Under the pieces are notes generated by a model. That model made no database searches and was not told the DNA's origin. It was given only the letters and a program-made list of their open reading frames with translations. 64,000 nt of DNA from Neolewinella litorea (GTDB lineage: Bacteria > Bacteroidota > Bacteroidia > Chitinophagales > Saprospiraceae). The stretch covers positions 42,093-106,092 of the forward strand of contig NZ_SRSF01000012.1 of NCBI RefSeq assembly GCF_004803465.1. The letters run 5' to 3'. The position numbers were made by a program, and so were the translations under genes. Shown here one piece after another: positions 45,964 through 54,138 of the stretch. How positions within the stretch are numbered: the stretch's first letter is position 1; every line of letters begins with the position of its first letter.

Positions 45964-48900
45964 ATGAACGGAGCCCTCCGCGCCGCCTGGAAAAATCTTA
46001 GTGCCACCGACCGCGACGTAGCAACGGCAATGAGCATAGTGTACGAGGAACGCTCCGTGCTCGACCTGTCTCGCCTGTTGAACAAGATCGGTATGGCCCC
46101 GCCCCCCGGTGAGTCCCGATTTACCCACGCCGATACCGAACAGATTGTCCACCGCCTGCACGAACAGCAAATCCTGATCAAGCAAAGCGACCACGGATGG
46201 CGAATCAACCCGAAGTATAGCGAAGCCATTATGCGCCAAGCCAGTCGCCGGCCCGACTTCAGCGTACTGGTCAACGAGATTCGCCGTGAACTGCCCTACA
46301 AAACGTACTGGCAGCCCAGCAGTCCGCACGCCCTCATGCGGGAGATCAGGATCGCCTTCTACCTGCAGAACGAAGCCGGCTTCGACCGCCTGCAACGGGA
46401 AACGGAGAACTTCTACCCCGATCAGGCCCGCACCGGCATCTTCATCGATCCGCTTTTCGCCGAGTTCGACCCCCGCTGGGTAGAGAACTTACTGCCCGCC
46501 TGGCAGGAGATCAACCTGCGCAACGCTTTCCGTCGTGCCCTGGTCGCCATGGAGCCCCTGGATTCACTCATTGAATTCCTGGAGCAGCACGAAAAAATCC
46601 GCGAGCCCGAGTCCGGTCCCCTGCGCGAACTACTGGCGGAAGCCTTCGTCCTGCAGGGCGCCTGGAGCCGCCTGCAACTGTGGGCCGACCTGGAGACTTC
46701 GGAGTGGCGCAGCAGCGCCAACCACCTGATCTACCACGTCCTCCGCGATGAGGACGAGATCGCCCAGGACCTCATTGAGGAAGTTCGCAAGGGCTACCGC
46801 CGCGAATACGAAAACAAGTATCCGGCCCACCTTGCCGGCTACCTCTACCTGCTCTCCCTGCTCCGCAACGGGGGGGTGAAGAGTGCCGAGATCATCGGCC
46901 ACCACCTGGAGAACCTGGACCCCGTACAGAACCTGCGCCTCGGCGGCACCTACCTCGTGTTCAAAGCCTTGCACGCTTACCTACGCAACGACGAAGAGGC
47001 CCAGGTAGTAGCCCAGCAAGGACTGGAGCGAATGGAAGCCAATGCCTTCGCCCGTACCTTTCACGCCCTGTTCCGGCTCTGGACCGACAGCAGCACGGAA
47101 TCGCCCACCCCGGCCTACCTGCAGCAACTCGAATCCTTCCGCGAACGCGCCCAGGACAGTGGCTACCAATGGGTGGAGATGGAAATTACCCGCGTCCTCT
47201 CCCTGCGTCATCCGGACACCGAGGCCCGGGAAGCCTACGCCAGCCGGGCCCAGCAATTGAGCGACCAGCTGCGCATCTACTCCCTGGCCGACGCCATGCC
47301 GCGCATCGAACCCTGGGAACGCGCCCTGGAAGTGCTGGTGGGTATGGGTACCCCGGACCGACTCCAGGATAAGCGAAACAAGAAAACCAGTCGCTTCGTC
47401 TGGTTCGTCGATTTTGAAAAGCGGGAACTGGAACCCCGCGAACAGACGCTCAGCAAGGGCGGAAACTGGTCGAAAGGCCGTAAAGTGGCCCTGAAAAGGG
47501 TCAAACAGGGCGATGTGGAGGGAATGACGCCCCAGGACGTCTCCGTCGCCAAGGCGATCGAGGAAGATTACAGCCGCTACCACCCCAACGGCAGCTACAC
47601 CATCAACTACGAGGAGGCGCTGCTGGCCCTGGTCGGCCACCCAAATCTGTACCTCAGCAAGAACTCGGCCATCGGCGTGGAATTGGTGCGCCGCAACCCA
47701 CAGCTGCTCATCGAAGAGACGAGCAACCGCCTCCACCTCCGCTTTGCCCAGGATTTCACGGGCACCGGCGTACAAGTCGTGAAGGAAACCCCGACGCGCT
47801 ACCAGGTGATTGAGGTCAACGACGGCCACAACCTCATCCACCGGCAAATCGGCGACGGCCTGGAGATCCCCAAGCGGGCCCGCCACCGCCTGCTCGAGGT
47901 GGCACGTAATCTGAGTAAGTTTACTGAGGTTCAGAATACCCTTACCGGGGTGATCGACGATCTCGACGAAACCAAGGCGGACTCGCGCACCTACGTCCAC
48001 CTGTTGCCCATTGGGGAAACCTTTAAAGTGGAATTCTTCGTTCGCCCGCTGATCGAGGAGGACCAGTACTTCAAGCCGGGCCGCGGCCGCAACAAGGTGA
48101 TCAGCGACATCGATGGCCACCGCCGCCTCGCCGAGCGCGACCTGAGCCGGGAGATCGAGCGGGCCGAAGGCGTGATCCTCGACTGCCCTACCCTGCAGAA
48201 ACTGGTCCACCGCGACTACGAATGGCAGGTAGACGAAGTAGAGGACTGCCTGAACATCCTGCTGGAGCTGCAACCCCTGCGAGCACTAGACCGCATCATC
48301 CTAGAGCATCCCCGCGGCGAACGGATCAAACTGATCGGCAGCGTGGACTTCGGAGACCTCTCCATCGGGGTAAAGGAAAGCGCCGGCTGGTTTGACGTGG
48401 AAGGATCCCTGTCCGTGGACGACAACCAGGTCATCAGCTTCCGCGAACTCATCGACAAGGTGAGCCAGAACGAGCAGAGCAACTTCATCCAACTCAGTGA
48501 GGGGCAGTACGTGGCCCTCACCGAGCAACTGCGGCGAAAGCTGCGGGAGATGGAGGGCCTCATGAACCAAAAAGGCGAAGGCATGCAGCTGCACCCCCTC
48601 GCCACCGGCATACTCGACGATGTCGCCGATCAGCTGGGCTCCTTCGAGGCGGATATTGCCTGGCGGGAGAGCCTGCAGCGCATTCAGAGCGTGAACCATA
48701 CCATGGCCCGCGTGCCTTCCACCTTCCGGGCGGAGCTGCGGCCATACCAGCTGGACGGCTTCCGCTGGCTGATGCGCCTGGCCGACTGGGGCGTGGGCGC
48801 GTGTCTGGCGGACGATATGGGTCTGGGTAAGACCATTCAGGCCCTGGCCATGATGCAGGCCCGTGCCGAGGAAGGCCCGGCCCTCGTGATCGCTCCCGCC

Positions 48901-50100
48901 TCCGTGACGCGCAACTGGATGCGGGAAGCGGCCCGTTTCGCCCCCACCCTGAACCCGATCCTGCTCGTGGGCAGCGACCGGCAGGAGATCATCGACAACG
49001 TGGGCCACTACGATCTGCTGGTGGTCAGCTACGGACTGCTGCCCTTCGAGGGCGAGGCCCTGGCCAACAAGCGATTCGGTACCATCGTGCTCGACGAGGC
49101 ACAGGCCATCAAGAACCGTGGGACCAAGCGCAGCCAGATCGCCATGCAACTTCAAGGCGACTTCCGGGTAGCCACCACGGGTACGCCCATAGAGAATCAC
49201 CTCGGTGAGCTCTGGAACCTGTTCACCTTCCTGAATCCGGGGCTGCTGGGGCCTTTCCAGCGCTTCAACGAGAAGTATACCGTACCGATCACCCGGAACA
49301 ACGATAACGAGCGGCGACAGCAGCTGCGTCGATTGATACAGCCCTTTATCCTGCGGCGTCGCAAGGAAGAAGTCCTGGAAGAACTGCCGCCGAAAACGGA
49401 AGTTACCCTCACCGTAGAGCTATCACCGCCCGAACGCGCCTTCTACGAGGCCCTGCGGCAGCACGCCCTGGAAAGTATCGACGAGAGCGATGGACCGAAC
49501 CGCCGCTTCCAGATACTGGCCGAGCTGATGAAGTTGCGGCAGGCGGCCTGCCATCCACGATTGGTCAATCCCGATGTGGACATCTCCAGCAGCAAACTGG
49601 AACTGCTCGCCGAAACCGTGCAGGAACTGCGGGAGAATGGTCACAAGGCGCTGATCTTCAGTCAGTTCGTACGCCACCTCAAAATCGTGGAGGCCTGGGC
49701 CATCGAAAATAATGTACCCTACCAGTACCTGGACGGCAGTACCCCCGGACCCAAGCGCGATGAGGCGGTGCAGGCCTTCCAGCGCGGGGAGGGCGACATT
49801 TTCCTCATCAGCCTCAAAGCGGGGGGGACCGGACTTACCCTCACGGCGGCAGATTACGTGCTGCACCTGGATCCCTGGTGGAACCCCGCCGTGGAGGACC
49901 AGGCCAGCGACCGTGCCCACCGGATCGGGCAGCAGCGGCCGGTTACCGTATACCGCTTCGTCTCCGAGAACACCATCGAGGAGAAAATCGTCAAATTACA
50001 CGCCGAGAAGCGCGACCTGGCCGATAGCCTGCTGGCCGGCACCGAACAAAGCGGCAGCCTGAGCGCTGATGACCTCCTAGACCTGATCAAGAATGGATAA
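45964..50100 (+). CDS. SNF2-family DNA translocase/helicase
   Basis: 1378 residues. The C-terminal 450 carry the SNF2 motor: motif I ADDMGLGKT near 950, Ia, motif II DEAQ near 1045, motif III TGTPIENHLGELWNLF, and in the second lobe FSQFVRHLKIVE, LISLKAGGTGLTLTAADYV and DQASDRAHRIGQ. The N-terminal 900 residues are not recognised apart from a winged-helix-like opening and a basic patch. HepA-type bacterial members remodel protein-DNA or RNA polymerase complexes; the role here is unknown. The gene follows the palindromic array by 230 bases. Confidence 0.93.
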   Translation: MNGALRAAWKNLSATDRDVATAMSIVYEERSVLDLSRLLNKIGMAPPPGESRFTHADTEQIVHRLHEQQILIKQSDHGWRINPKYSEAIMRQASRRPDFSVLVNEIRRELPYKTYWQPSSPHALMREIRIAFYLQNEAGFDRLQRETENFYPDQARTGIFIDPLFAEFDPRWVENLLPAWQEINLRNAFRRALVAMEPLDSLIEFLEQHEKIREPESGPLRELLAEAFVLQGAWSRLQLWADLETSEWRSSANHLIYHVLRDEDEIAQDLIEEVRKGYRREYENKYPAHLAGYLYLLSLLRNGGVKSAEIIGHHLENLDPVQNLRLGGTYLVFKALHAYLRNDEEAQVVAQQGLERMEANAFARTFHALFRLWTDSSTESPTPAYLQQLESFRERAQDSGYQWVEMEITRVLSLRHPDTEAREAYASRAQQLSDQLRIYSLADAMPRIEPWERALEVLVGMGTPDRLQDKRNKKTSRFVWFVDFEKRELEPREQTLSKGGNWSKGRKVALKRVKQGDVEGMTPQDVSVAKAIEEDYSRYHPNGSYTINYEEALLALVGHPNLYLSKNSAIGVELVRRNPQLLIEETSNRLHLRFAQDFTGTGVQVVKETPTRYQVIEVNDGHNLIHRQIGDGLEIPKRARHRLLEVARNLSKFTEVQNTLTGVIDDLDETKADSRTYVHLLPIGETFKVEFFVRPLIEEDQYFKPGRGRNKVISDIDGHRRLAERDLSREIERAEGVILDCPTLQKLVHRDYEWQVDEVEDCLNILLELQPLRALDRIILEHPRGERIKLIGSVDFGDLSIGVKESAGWFDVEGSLSVDDNQVISFRELIDKVSQNEQSNFIQLSEGQYVALTEQLRRKLREMEGLMNQKGEGMQLHPLATGILDDVADQLGSFEADIAWRESLQRIQSVNHTMARVPSTFRAELRPYQLDGFRWLMRLADWGVGACLADDMGLGKTIQALAMMQARAEEGPALVIAPASVTRNWMREAARFAPTLNPILLVGSDRQEIIDNVGHYDLLVVSYGLLPFEGEALANKRFGTIVLDEAQAIKNRGTKRSQIAMQLQGDFRVATTGTPIENHLGELWNLFTFLNPGLLGPFQRFNEKYTVPITRNNDNERRQQLRRLIQPFILRRRKEEVLEELPPKTEVTLTVELSPPERAFYEALRQHALESIDESDGPNRRFQILAELMKLRQAACHPRLVNPDVDISSSKLELLAETVQELRENGHKALIFSQFVRHLKIVEAWAIENNVPYQYLDGSTPGPKRDEAVQAFQRGEGDIFLISLKAGGTGLTLTAADYVLHLDPWWNPAVEDQASDRAHRIGQQRPVTVYRFVSENTIEEKIVKLHAEKRDLADSLLAGTEQSGSLSADDLLDLIKNG

Positions 50101-50836
50101 TACGACCCCCCGCCCCCACCTCCACGTATTCGACGACGGACCCGCGGTAGCCCGCGCCTTCGCCGACCACCTGGTGAAAAAGCTGCAGCAACAGCCCGAA
50201 GGTCCCGTGTACTGGGCCCTCTCGGGCGGATCGACTCCCAAACTGCTCTTCAAGCTGCTGGCGAAGGAGTACGGGGAAAAGATCGACTGGTCGCGGCTGC
50301 ACTTCTTCTGGGGCGACGATCGCATGGTACCCTACGACGATCCGGAAAGCAACTACGGCGAAGTCAAAAGCCTGCTGTTCGATCACGTACCGGTGATCGA
50401 GGAGCAGATCCACCCCGTACCAACGGACCTGCCCGCCGAGGAAGCCGCCGAAGCCTACGCGGCCACGATATCCGAACTGCTCCCGCAGAACTCGGATGGT
50501 TTACCCATCTTCGACATCAATATGCTCGGTATGGGCGGCGACGGCCACACTGCCTCCATCTTCCCCGACAGCATGGACCTGCTGACCGACGAGCGCATCT
50601 GCGCCGTTGCCAAACACCCCGAAAGCGGCCAGCTCCGCGTCACGCTTACCGGACCCGTCATCAACGCCTCCGACGAGGTGGTTTTCCTGGTTACGGGAGA
50701 CTCCAAAACGGAGCGGGTAGCGCAGATACTGAACCGCACAAAGGAGGGTGATCGGTTCCCGGCCGCTCACATCCGTCCCGTCACGGGCAACCTGCACTGG
50801 TTTCTGGACGCGGCCGCGGCGGCGGAGGTGAAGTAG
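50093..50836 (+). CDS. pgl: 6-phosphogluconolactonase
   Basis: A 247-residue NagB/RpiA-fold enzyme of the pentose phosphate pathway. ALSGGSTPKLLFKLL binds the phosphate; FFWGDDRMVPYDDPESNYG and INMLGMGGDGHTASIFPDS are family signatures, the latter containing the catalytic His. It overlaps the helicase gene by eight bases. No zwf or gnd is in the window. Confidence 0.94.
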   Translation: MDNTTPRPHLHVFDDGPAVARAFADHLVKKLQQQPEGPVYWALSGGSTPKLLFKLLAKEYGEKIDWSRLHFFWGDDRMVPYDDPESNYGEVKSLLFDHVPVIEEQIHPVPTDLPAEEAAEAYAATISELLPQNSDGLPIFDINMLGMGGDGHTASIFPDSMDLLTDERICAVAKHPESGQLRVTLTGPVINASDEVVFLVTGDSKTERVAQILNRTKEGDRFPAAHIRPVTGNLHWFLDAAAAAEVK

Positions 50837-51041
50837 GCCAAAATACCCCGGACTCATTTTCGGCATTTTTGCCGGAAAAGACGAATTGCGCGGAATATTT
50901 ATTGGATTATAGGCACTTTATGCGCAATAATACCGCCGTGGTCCGAACCAATAGGGGTACCTGTCACGTAGGTAAAGGTAAAGTTGGCTGATTCCCCCGG
51001 GAGTTCCAGCTGACTGTTTCCAAACTTTCTAACGCTATCCC

Positions 51042-51623
51042 ATGCACAAGAACTTCCTACTTCTCCCCCTCCTAGCCCTTTTACTGGCCTTTACCGCCTG
51101 CGAAAAGGAAGAATACACGATTTCGGAACCCGAGTCCCAATCGTTCAAAACCAACGATCTGGCCAAGGCCCACAAAACCAAGGACCGCTACGTTGCCGAT
51201 CTGATGAGCCTGAACAATTCCGGTGTTATGGGCCAGGCTATCCTTACCCTAGAGGATGGTATGCTCACCGTCCACATCGAGGCTTCGGGTATGGTCCCTA
51301 ACGTCGCCCACGCCCAGCACATCCACGGCCACACGGATAGCCCCCGCGCCAGCGTATGTCCGCCCCCCGCCGCCGACACCAACGATGACGGCATGATCTC
51401 AGTGGCCGAAGGCGTGCCCTTCTACGGAGGCATCCTCCTGGCCCTGACCCCCTTCCCCGTAGCCGATGCCGACGGTAATATCGATTACACCAACACCTTT
51501 GAATATACCGGCGACCTCGGTCAGCTGCAAAAGCGCGTGATCGTTCTCCACGGCGGCAACTTCGACGGTGAATTTATCCCCAGTCTGCCCGTGGCCTGCG
51601 GCAAGATCTCGGTGAAAAAGTAG
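51042..51623 (+). CDS. CHRD-like lipoprotein
   Basis: A 193-residue lipoprotein (FTAC, Cys20). The domain HIEASGMVPNVAHAQHIHGH is reminiscent of CHRD or Cu/Zn superoxide dismutase-like beta-sandwiches, and DTNDDGMISVAEG resembles an EF-hand calcium loop. Real metal binding is not shown. The 204-base gap upstream contains an imperfect hairpin around GGCATTTTTGCC (50861) and nothing else recognised. A strong terminator follows. Confidence 0.75.
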   Translation: MHKNFLLLPLLALLLAFTACEKEEYTISEPESQSFKTNDLAKAHKTKDRYVADLMSLNNSGVMGQAILTLEDGMLTVHIEASGMVPNVAHAQHIHGHTDSPRASVCPPPAADTNDDGMISVAEGVPFYGGILLALTPFPVADADGNIDYTNTFEYTGDLGQLQKRVIVLHGGNFDGEFIPSLPVACGKISVKK

Positions 51624-51674
51624 GCCCCCGCCCTACGCTGGGGTGATCCACCCCAAAAAACCAATACGCCGATC

Positions 51675-51716
51675 GGGCGGTTACGGATATTGTCCGTAGC
51701 CGCCCTTTCTTTTTTT
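51675..51716 (+). terminator. Rho-independent terminator
   Basis: GGGCGGTTACGGA (51675-51687) pairs with TCCGTAGCCGCCC (51693-51705), one G-U pair, followed by TTTCTTTTTTT. It closes the lipoprotein gene. Confidence 0.93.
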
Positions 51717-51725
51717 GGTTTGCGC

Positions 51726-51733
51726 TACCTTTG
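51726..51733 (+). promoter_or_regulatory. -7 element TACCTTTG for the small membrane protein
   Basis: Exact TAnnTTTG, 19 bases before ATG 51753. It rules out the upstream in-frame start at 51690. Confidence 0.6.
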
Positions 51734-51752
51734 CGCCACAAATTTGTACCCC

Positions 51753-51935
51753 ATGACCTCCCAAAAGGCCGTTTCCGCCACCGACCAGCCCCACACCAGT
51801 CGTAAGAACTACTGGATCTACTTCCTGATCTCCCTGGTCATCTTCCTCCTGATGCTGATCTTCATGAATCAGTGGTTCTGGGTATCCATGCCCTTCATGC
51901 TCACCTTCCTGGTGATGGCACTGGGGTATATGTAA
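51753..51935 (+). CDS. Small membrane protein, unknown function
   Basis: 60 residues: a polar start (MTSQKAVSATDQPHTSRKNY) and two adjacent hydrophobic stretches (WIYFLISLVIFLLMLIF and FWVSMPFMLTFLVMALGY). Family not recognised. Clean promoter upstream and a 23-nt repeat beginning on its stop codon downstream. Confidence 0.65.
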   Translation: MTSQKAVSATDQPHTSRKNYWIYFLISLVIFLLMLIFMNQWFWVSMPFMLTFLVMALGYM

Positions 51936-51957
51936 GGTCGAGGCCTTTTAGGCCGAG
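51935..51957 (+). repeat. 23-nt dispersed palindromic repeat, copy 2
   Basis: AGGTCGAGGCC, TTTTA centre, GGCCGAG. The first base is the last base of the small membrane protein's stop codon. The next 100 bases before rsmG contain a CTTTCAGGGCCGGGCC word related to the 12.4-kb repeat. Confidence 0.6.
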
Positions 51958-52062
51958 GGGTGTTCATTTTTCGCAATGCCCTTCGCGCTTTGTGCTTCAG
52001 ACATTGCTGTTCGTCTGCGTCCCTTTCAGGGCCGGGCCCGTAATGTGATTGGAAGATTGGGG

Positions 52063-52698
52063 TCAGTACTGCAGGTACATGACCTCCTTTTCGGCGAAGA
52101 AGTCTTCGGAAAACCACTTATCGATGGGATATTCCTCGACGTAGGCACCTTTGGGGAGGGCGGAGAGTTCCTGTTTGAGGCCGCGACCCTTCAGAGCCAG
52201 GATGCCGTTGGGCAGGCCGTGGCGTTGTTTGTCGGCGATGAGGCGCAGGCTCCAGGCGGCCAGCTGGTCGATCTTGGCTACGGCGCGGGTGACGACGAAA
52301 TCGTAGGACGGGCGCTTGAGTTCTTCGGCCCGTTTCTGTTCGGCCCGGCAATTTTTCAGGCCCAGGGCGGCGATGACTTCCTGGCAGACCCGAATTTTCT
52401 TGGCGGTACCGTCAATAAGGTGGAAATCAGCATCCGGAAACAGGATAGCCAACGGGATACCCGGAAAACCACCGCCGGTACCCAGATCCAGCACCCGCGC
52501 GCCGGCGCGAAACTGGACGACTTTGGCGATGGCGAGGGAATGCAACACGTGGTGGACGTACAGATTGTCGATGTCCTTGCGGCTGATGACGTTGATCTTG
52601 GCGTTCCAGTCGCGGTAGAGGCCGTCCAGGGCGGCAAACTGCTCGCGTTGCCGCTCGGTGAGGTCGGGGAAGTAGGAAAAAATGACGTCTGCTGACAT
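52063..52698 (-). CDS. rsmG: 16S rRNA m7G527 methyltransferase
   Basis: 211 residues from ATG 52698; the longer frame adds an unlikely Arg-rich tail. RsmG methylates G527 of 16S rRNA using S-adenosylmethionine. VLDLGTGGGFPGIPLAI is the SAM-binding motif, and HVLHSLAIAKVV and LALKGRGLKQEL are typical. It lies 23 bases after the pseudouridine synthase gene on the same strand. Confidence 0.95.
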   Translation of the reverse strand: MSADVIFSYFPDLTERQREQFAALDGLYRDWNAKINVISRKDIDNLYVHHVLHSLAIAKVVQFRAGARVLDLGTGGGFPGIPLAILFPDADFHLIDGTAKKIRVCQEVIAALGLKNCRAEQKRAEELKRPSYDFVVTRAVAKIDQLAAWSLRLIADKQRHGLPNGILALKGRGLKQELSALPKGAYVEEYPIDKWFSEDFFAEKEVMYLQY

Positions 52699-52721
52699 AG
52701 ATCGGGAAGCTGCCGGCCGCG

Positions 52722-53432
52722 CTAGGCCCCGGCGGGTAGTTGAGCGATAATTTCGGAGAAGGCCTGCCACACGGGCTCATCGGGCAGGGGCGCCTGCAAT
52801 TCGACCCGGGAACCGCTGATGGGATGGTCGAAAGCGAGGGTGAAGGCGTGCAGGTCGATGGTCTTGTCGGTATTGCCGCGCTTGAAGCCGTACTTCTCGT
52901 CGCCCCGCAGCGGACTGCCGATTGCCCCCAATTGGGCCCGAATCTGGTGCTTGCGGCCCGTGAGGAGCTGGATCTCGAGAAGGTGGTAGCGGTCGGAACT
53001 GCCCAGGTAGCGGTAGCTGAGTTCGGCCCGCTTGGCGGTCTTGTCGGAGGAGTCGACAACCTCGGAGCTGTTGCCCTTCGCCTCCCGGATGAAGTGGACC
53101 AGGGTAGCCTCGTCCTCCTTCGGACGCTCGCCCACGATGGCCAGGTAGGTCTTGCTGATGGTACGCTCCTGAAACTGTTCCGACACCTTCGCCTGAGCAC
53201 TGGCCTTCTTCCCGAACAGCACCACCCCGGATACCGGCCGATCGAGACGGTGAATAGGGTACAGATCGTGGTGGGCATAGGCCGCTCCTATCTGCAGCAG
53301 GTTCGGACTCCCCTTTTTGTCGGGCACTACGGCCAGTCCGGCGGGCTTGTTAAAGGCGATGAGCTGGTTGTCCTTGTATAGGACCCAATCGCCCGGTCGA
53401 CCGGGAAACTGTTGCTTGGGAGTGGCGGGCAT
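52722..53432 (-). CDS. RluA-family RNA pseudouridine synthase
   Basis: 236 residues from ATG 53432, chosen because a TACCTTTG element at 53465-53472 excludes the longer frame. The catalytic Asp is in HRLDRPVSGVVLFGK; TGRKHQIRAQLGAIGSPLRGDEKYG is the second conserved block. There is no S4 domain, consistent with the short RluA/RluC-like group. The exact rRNA or tRNA target is not predictable. Confidence 0.93.
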   Translation of the reverse strand: MPATPKQQFPGRPGDWVLYKDNQLIAFNKPAGLAVVPDKKGSPNLLQIGAAYAHHDLYPIHRLDRPVSGVVLFGKKASAQAKVSEQFQERTISKTYLAIVGERPKEDEATLVHFIREAKGNSSEVVDSSDKTAKRAELSYRYLGSSDRYHLLEIQLLTGRKHQIRAQLGAIGSPLRGDEKYGFKRGNTDKTIDLHAFTLAFDHPISGSRVELQAPLPDEPVWQAFSEIIAQLPAGA

Positions 53433-53464
53433 GGGTAGGGATTGTGAAAGCCGGTAGCTTTTTG

Positions 53465-53472
53465 CAAAGGTA
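53465..53472 (-). promoter_or_regulatory. -7 element TACCTTTG for the pseudouridine synthase/rsmG pair
   Basis: Exact TAnnTTTG on the minus strand, 32 bases before ATG 53432. Confidence 0.6.
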
Positions 53473-53480
53473 CGTACTTC

Positions 53481-53636
53481 AGGTCGAGGCCCTGCGGGCC
53501 GAGGGATACCGCTACTGGTAAGGCTCTGAGTATCGCGGTGGGTGGGATTTACCATTTACAAGGGGCCATTTACAATATACCATTTGCGTGGCAGCTCGCT
53601 TCGCTCGTATGTCAGGTCGAGGCCCTGCGGGCCGAG
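53481..53636. repeat. Two copies of the 23-nt repeat (copies 3 and 4)
   Basis: Identical 23-nt copies at 53481-53503 and 53614-53636 (AGGTCGAGGCCCTGCGGGCC then GAG), 133 bases apart. Copy 4 is flanked by GTC and GAC, which extend the stem. Confidence 0.75.
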
Positions 53637-53649
53637 CGACAGGTTTACC

Positions 53650-53830
53650 TCGGGACTGAAGGGGCGATAATCCGCGAGCAGCGCGAGCAAAAAAATCCGC
53701 GCCACAATCTGCGCCTTAATCCGCGGAATCCGCGGTTCACCCCCAAAGCGCCAAAGGCGCTAAAAACTCACCGCAGATTCCGCTGATCGGGGCGCAGATT
53801 GAGGCGCAGATGAATCTCACCCAGCCCAAA
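53650..53830. repeat. Intergenic block of AATCCGCG/CCGCAGATT-type short repeats
   Basis: Words AATCCGCG, ATCTGCGCC, AATCCGCGG (twice), CCGCAGATTCCGCTGATC and GCGCAGATTGAGGCGCAGAT follow one another, partly inverted. There is no gene in 53433-53902; the remaining 70 bases are A-rich and unremarkable. Confidence 0.6.
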
Positions 53831-53902
53831 GTCCGAGAGCCAAGCAAGCAGAAAACCCACAAAAATCCGAAGTCCGAATCAGCAGCAAAAAACCACTCCC
53901 CC

Positions 53903-54070
53903 CTACTTCACCTCCTCGTAATCAATATAATCGTCGCGCTCCTCGTCGGGGGTGATGTCGATCTTGTCGTGGGGCTTGGGCCCGCGGCCGACCTGCTGCT
54001 GCATGCGGGAATACCACTGGTAACCGCGGTAGGCGAAATAGATCAAGGCGATGGTGAAGATGAAATCCAT
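53903..54070 (-). CDS. DUF4834-like small membrane protein
   Basis: 55 residues from ATG 54070: one helix (FIFTIALIYFAYRGYQWY) and a charged tail ending DERDDYIDYEEVK-like, matching the (D/E)YVDYEE(I/V) ending of Bacteroidota DUF4834 proteins. Function unknown. A TACCTTTG element ends only four bases upstream, so the message may be almost leaderless. Confidence 0.72.
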   Translation of the reverse strand: MDFIFTIALIYFAYRGYQWYSRMQQQVGRGPKPHDKIDITPDEERDDYIDYEEVK

Positions 54071-54074
54071 AGTA

Positions 54075-54082
54075 CAAAGGTA
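54075..54082 (-). promoter_or_regulatory. -7 element TACCTTTG abutting a start codon
   Basis: Exact TAnnTTTG on the minus strand; four bases separate it from ATG 54070. Confidence 0.55.
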
Positions 54083-54138
54083 ATCCCGGCGCAACGGCCG
54101 GTGTAATTTTCGGGCAGACTATCTGACGCCCGGCAGAC

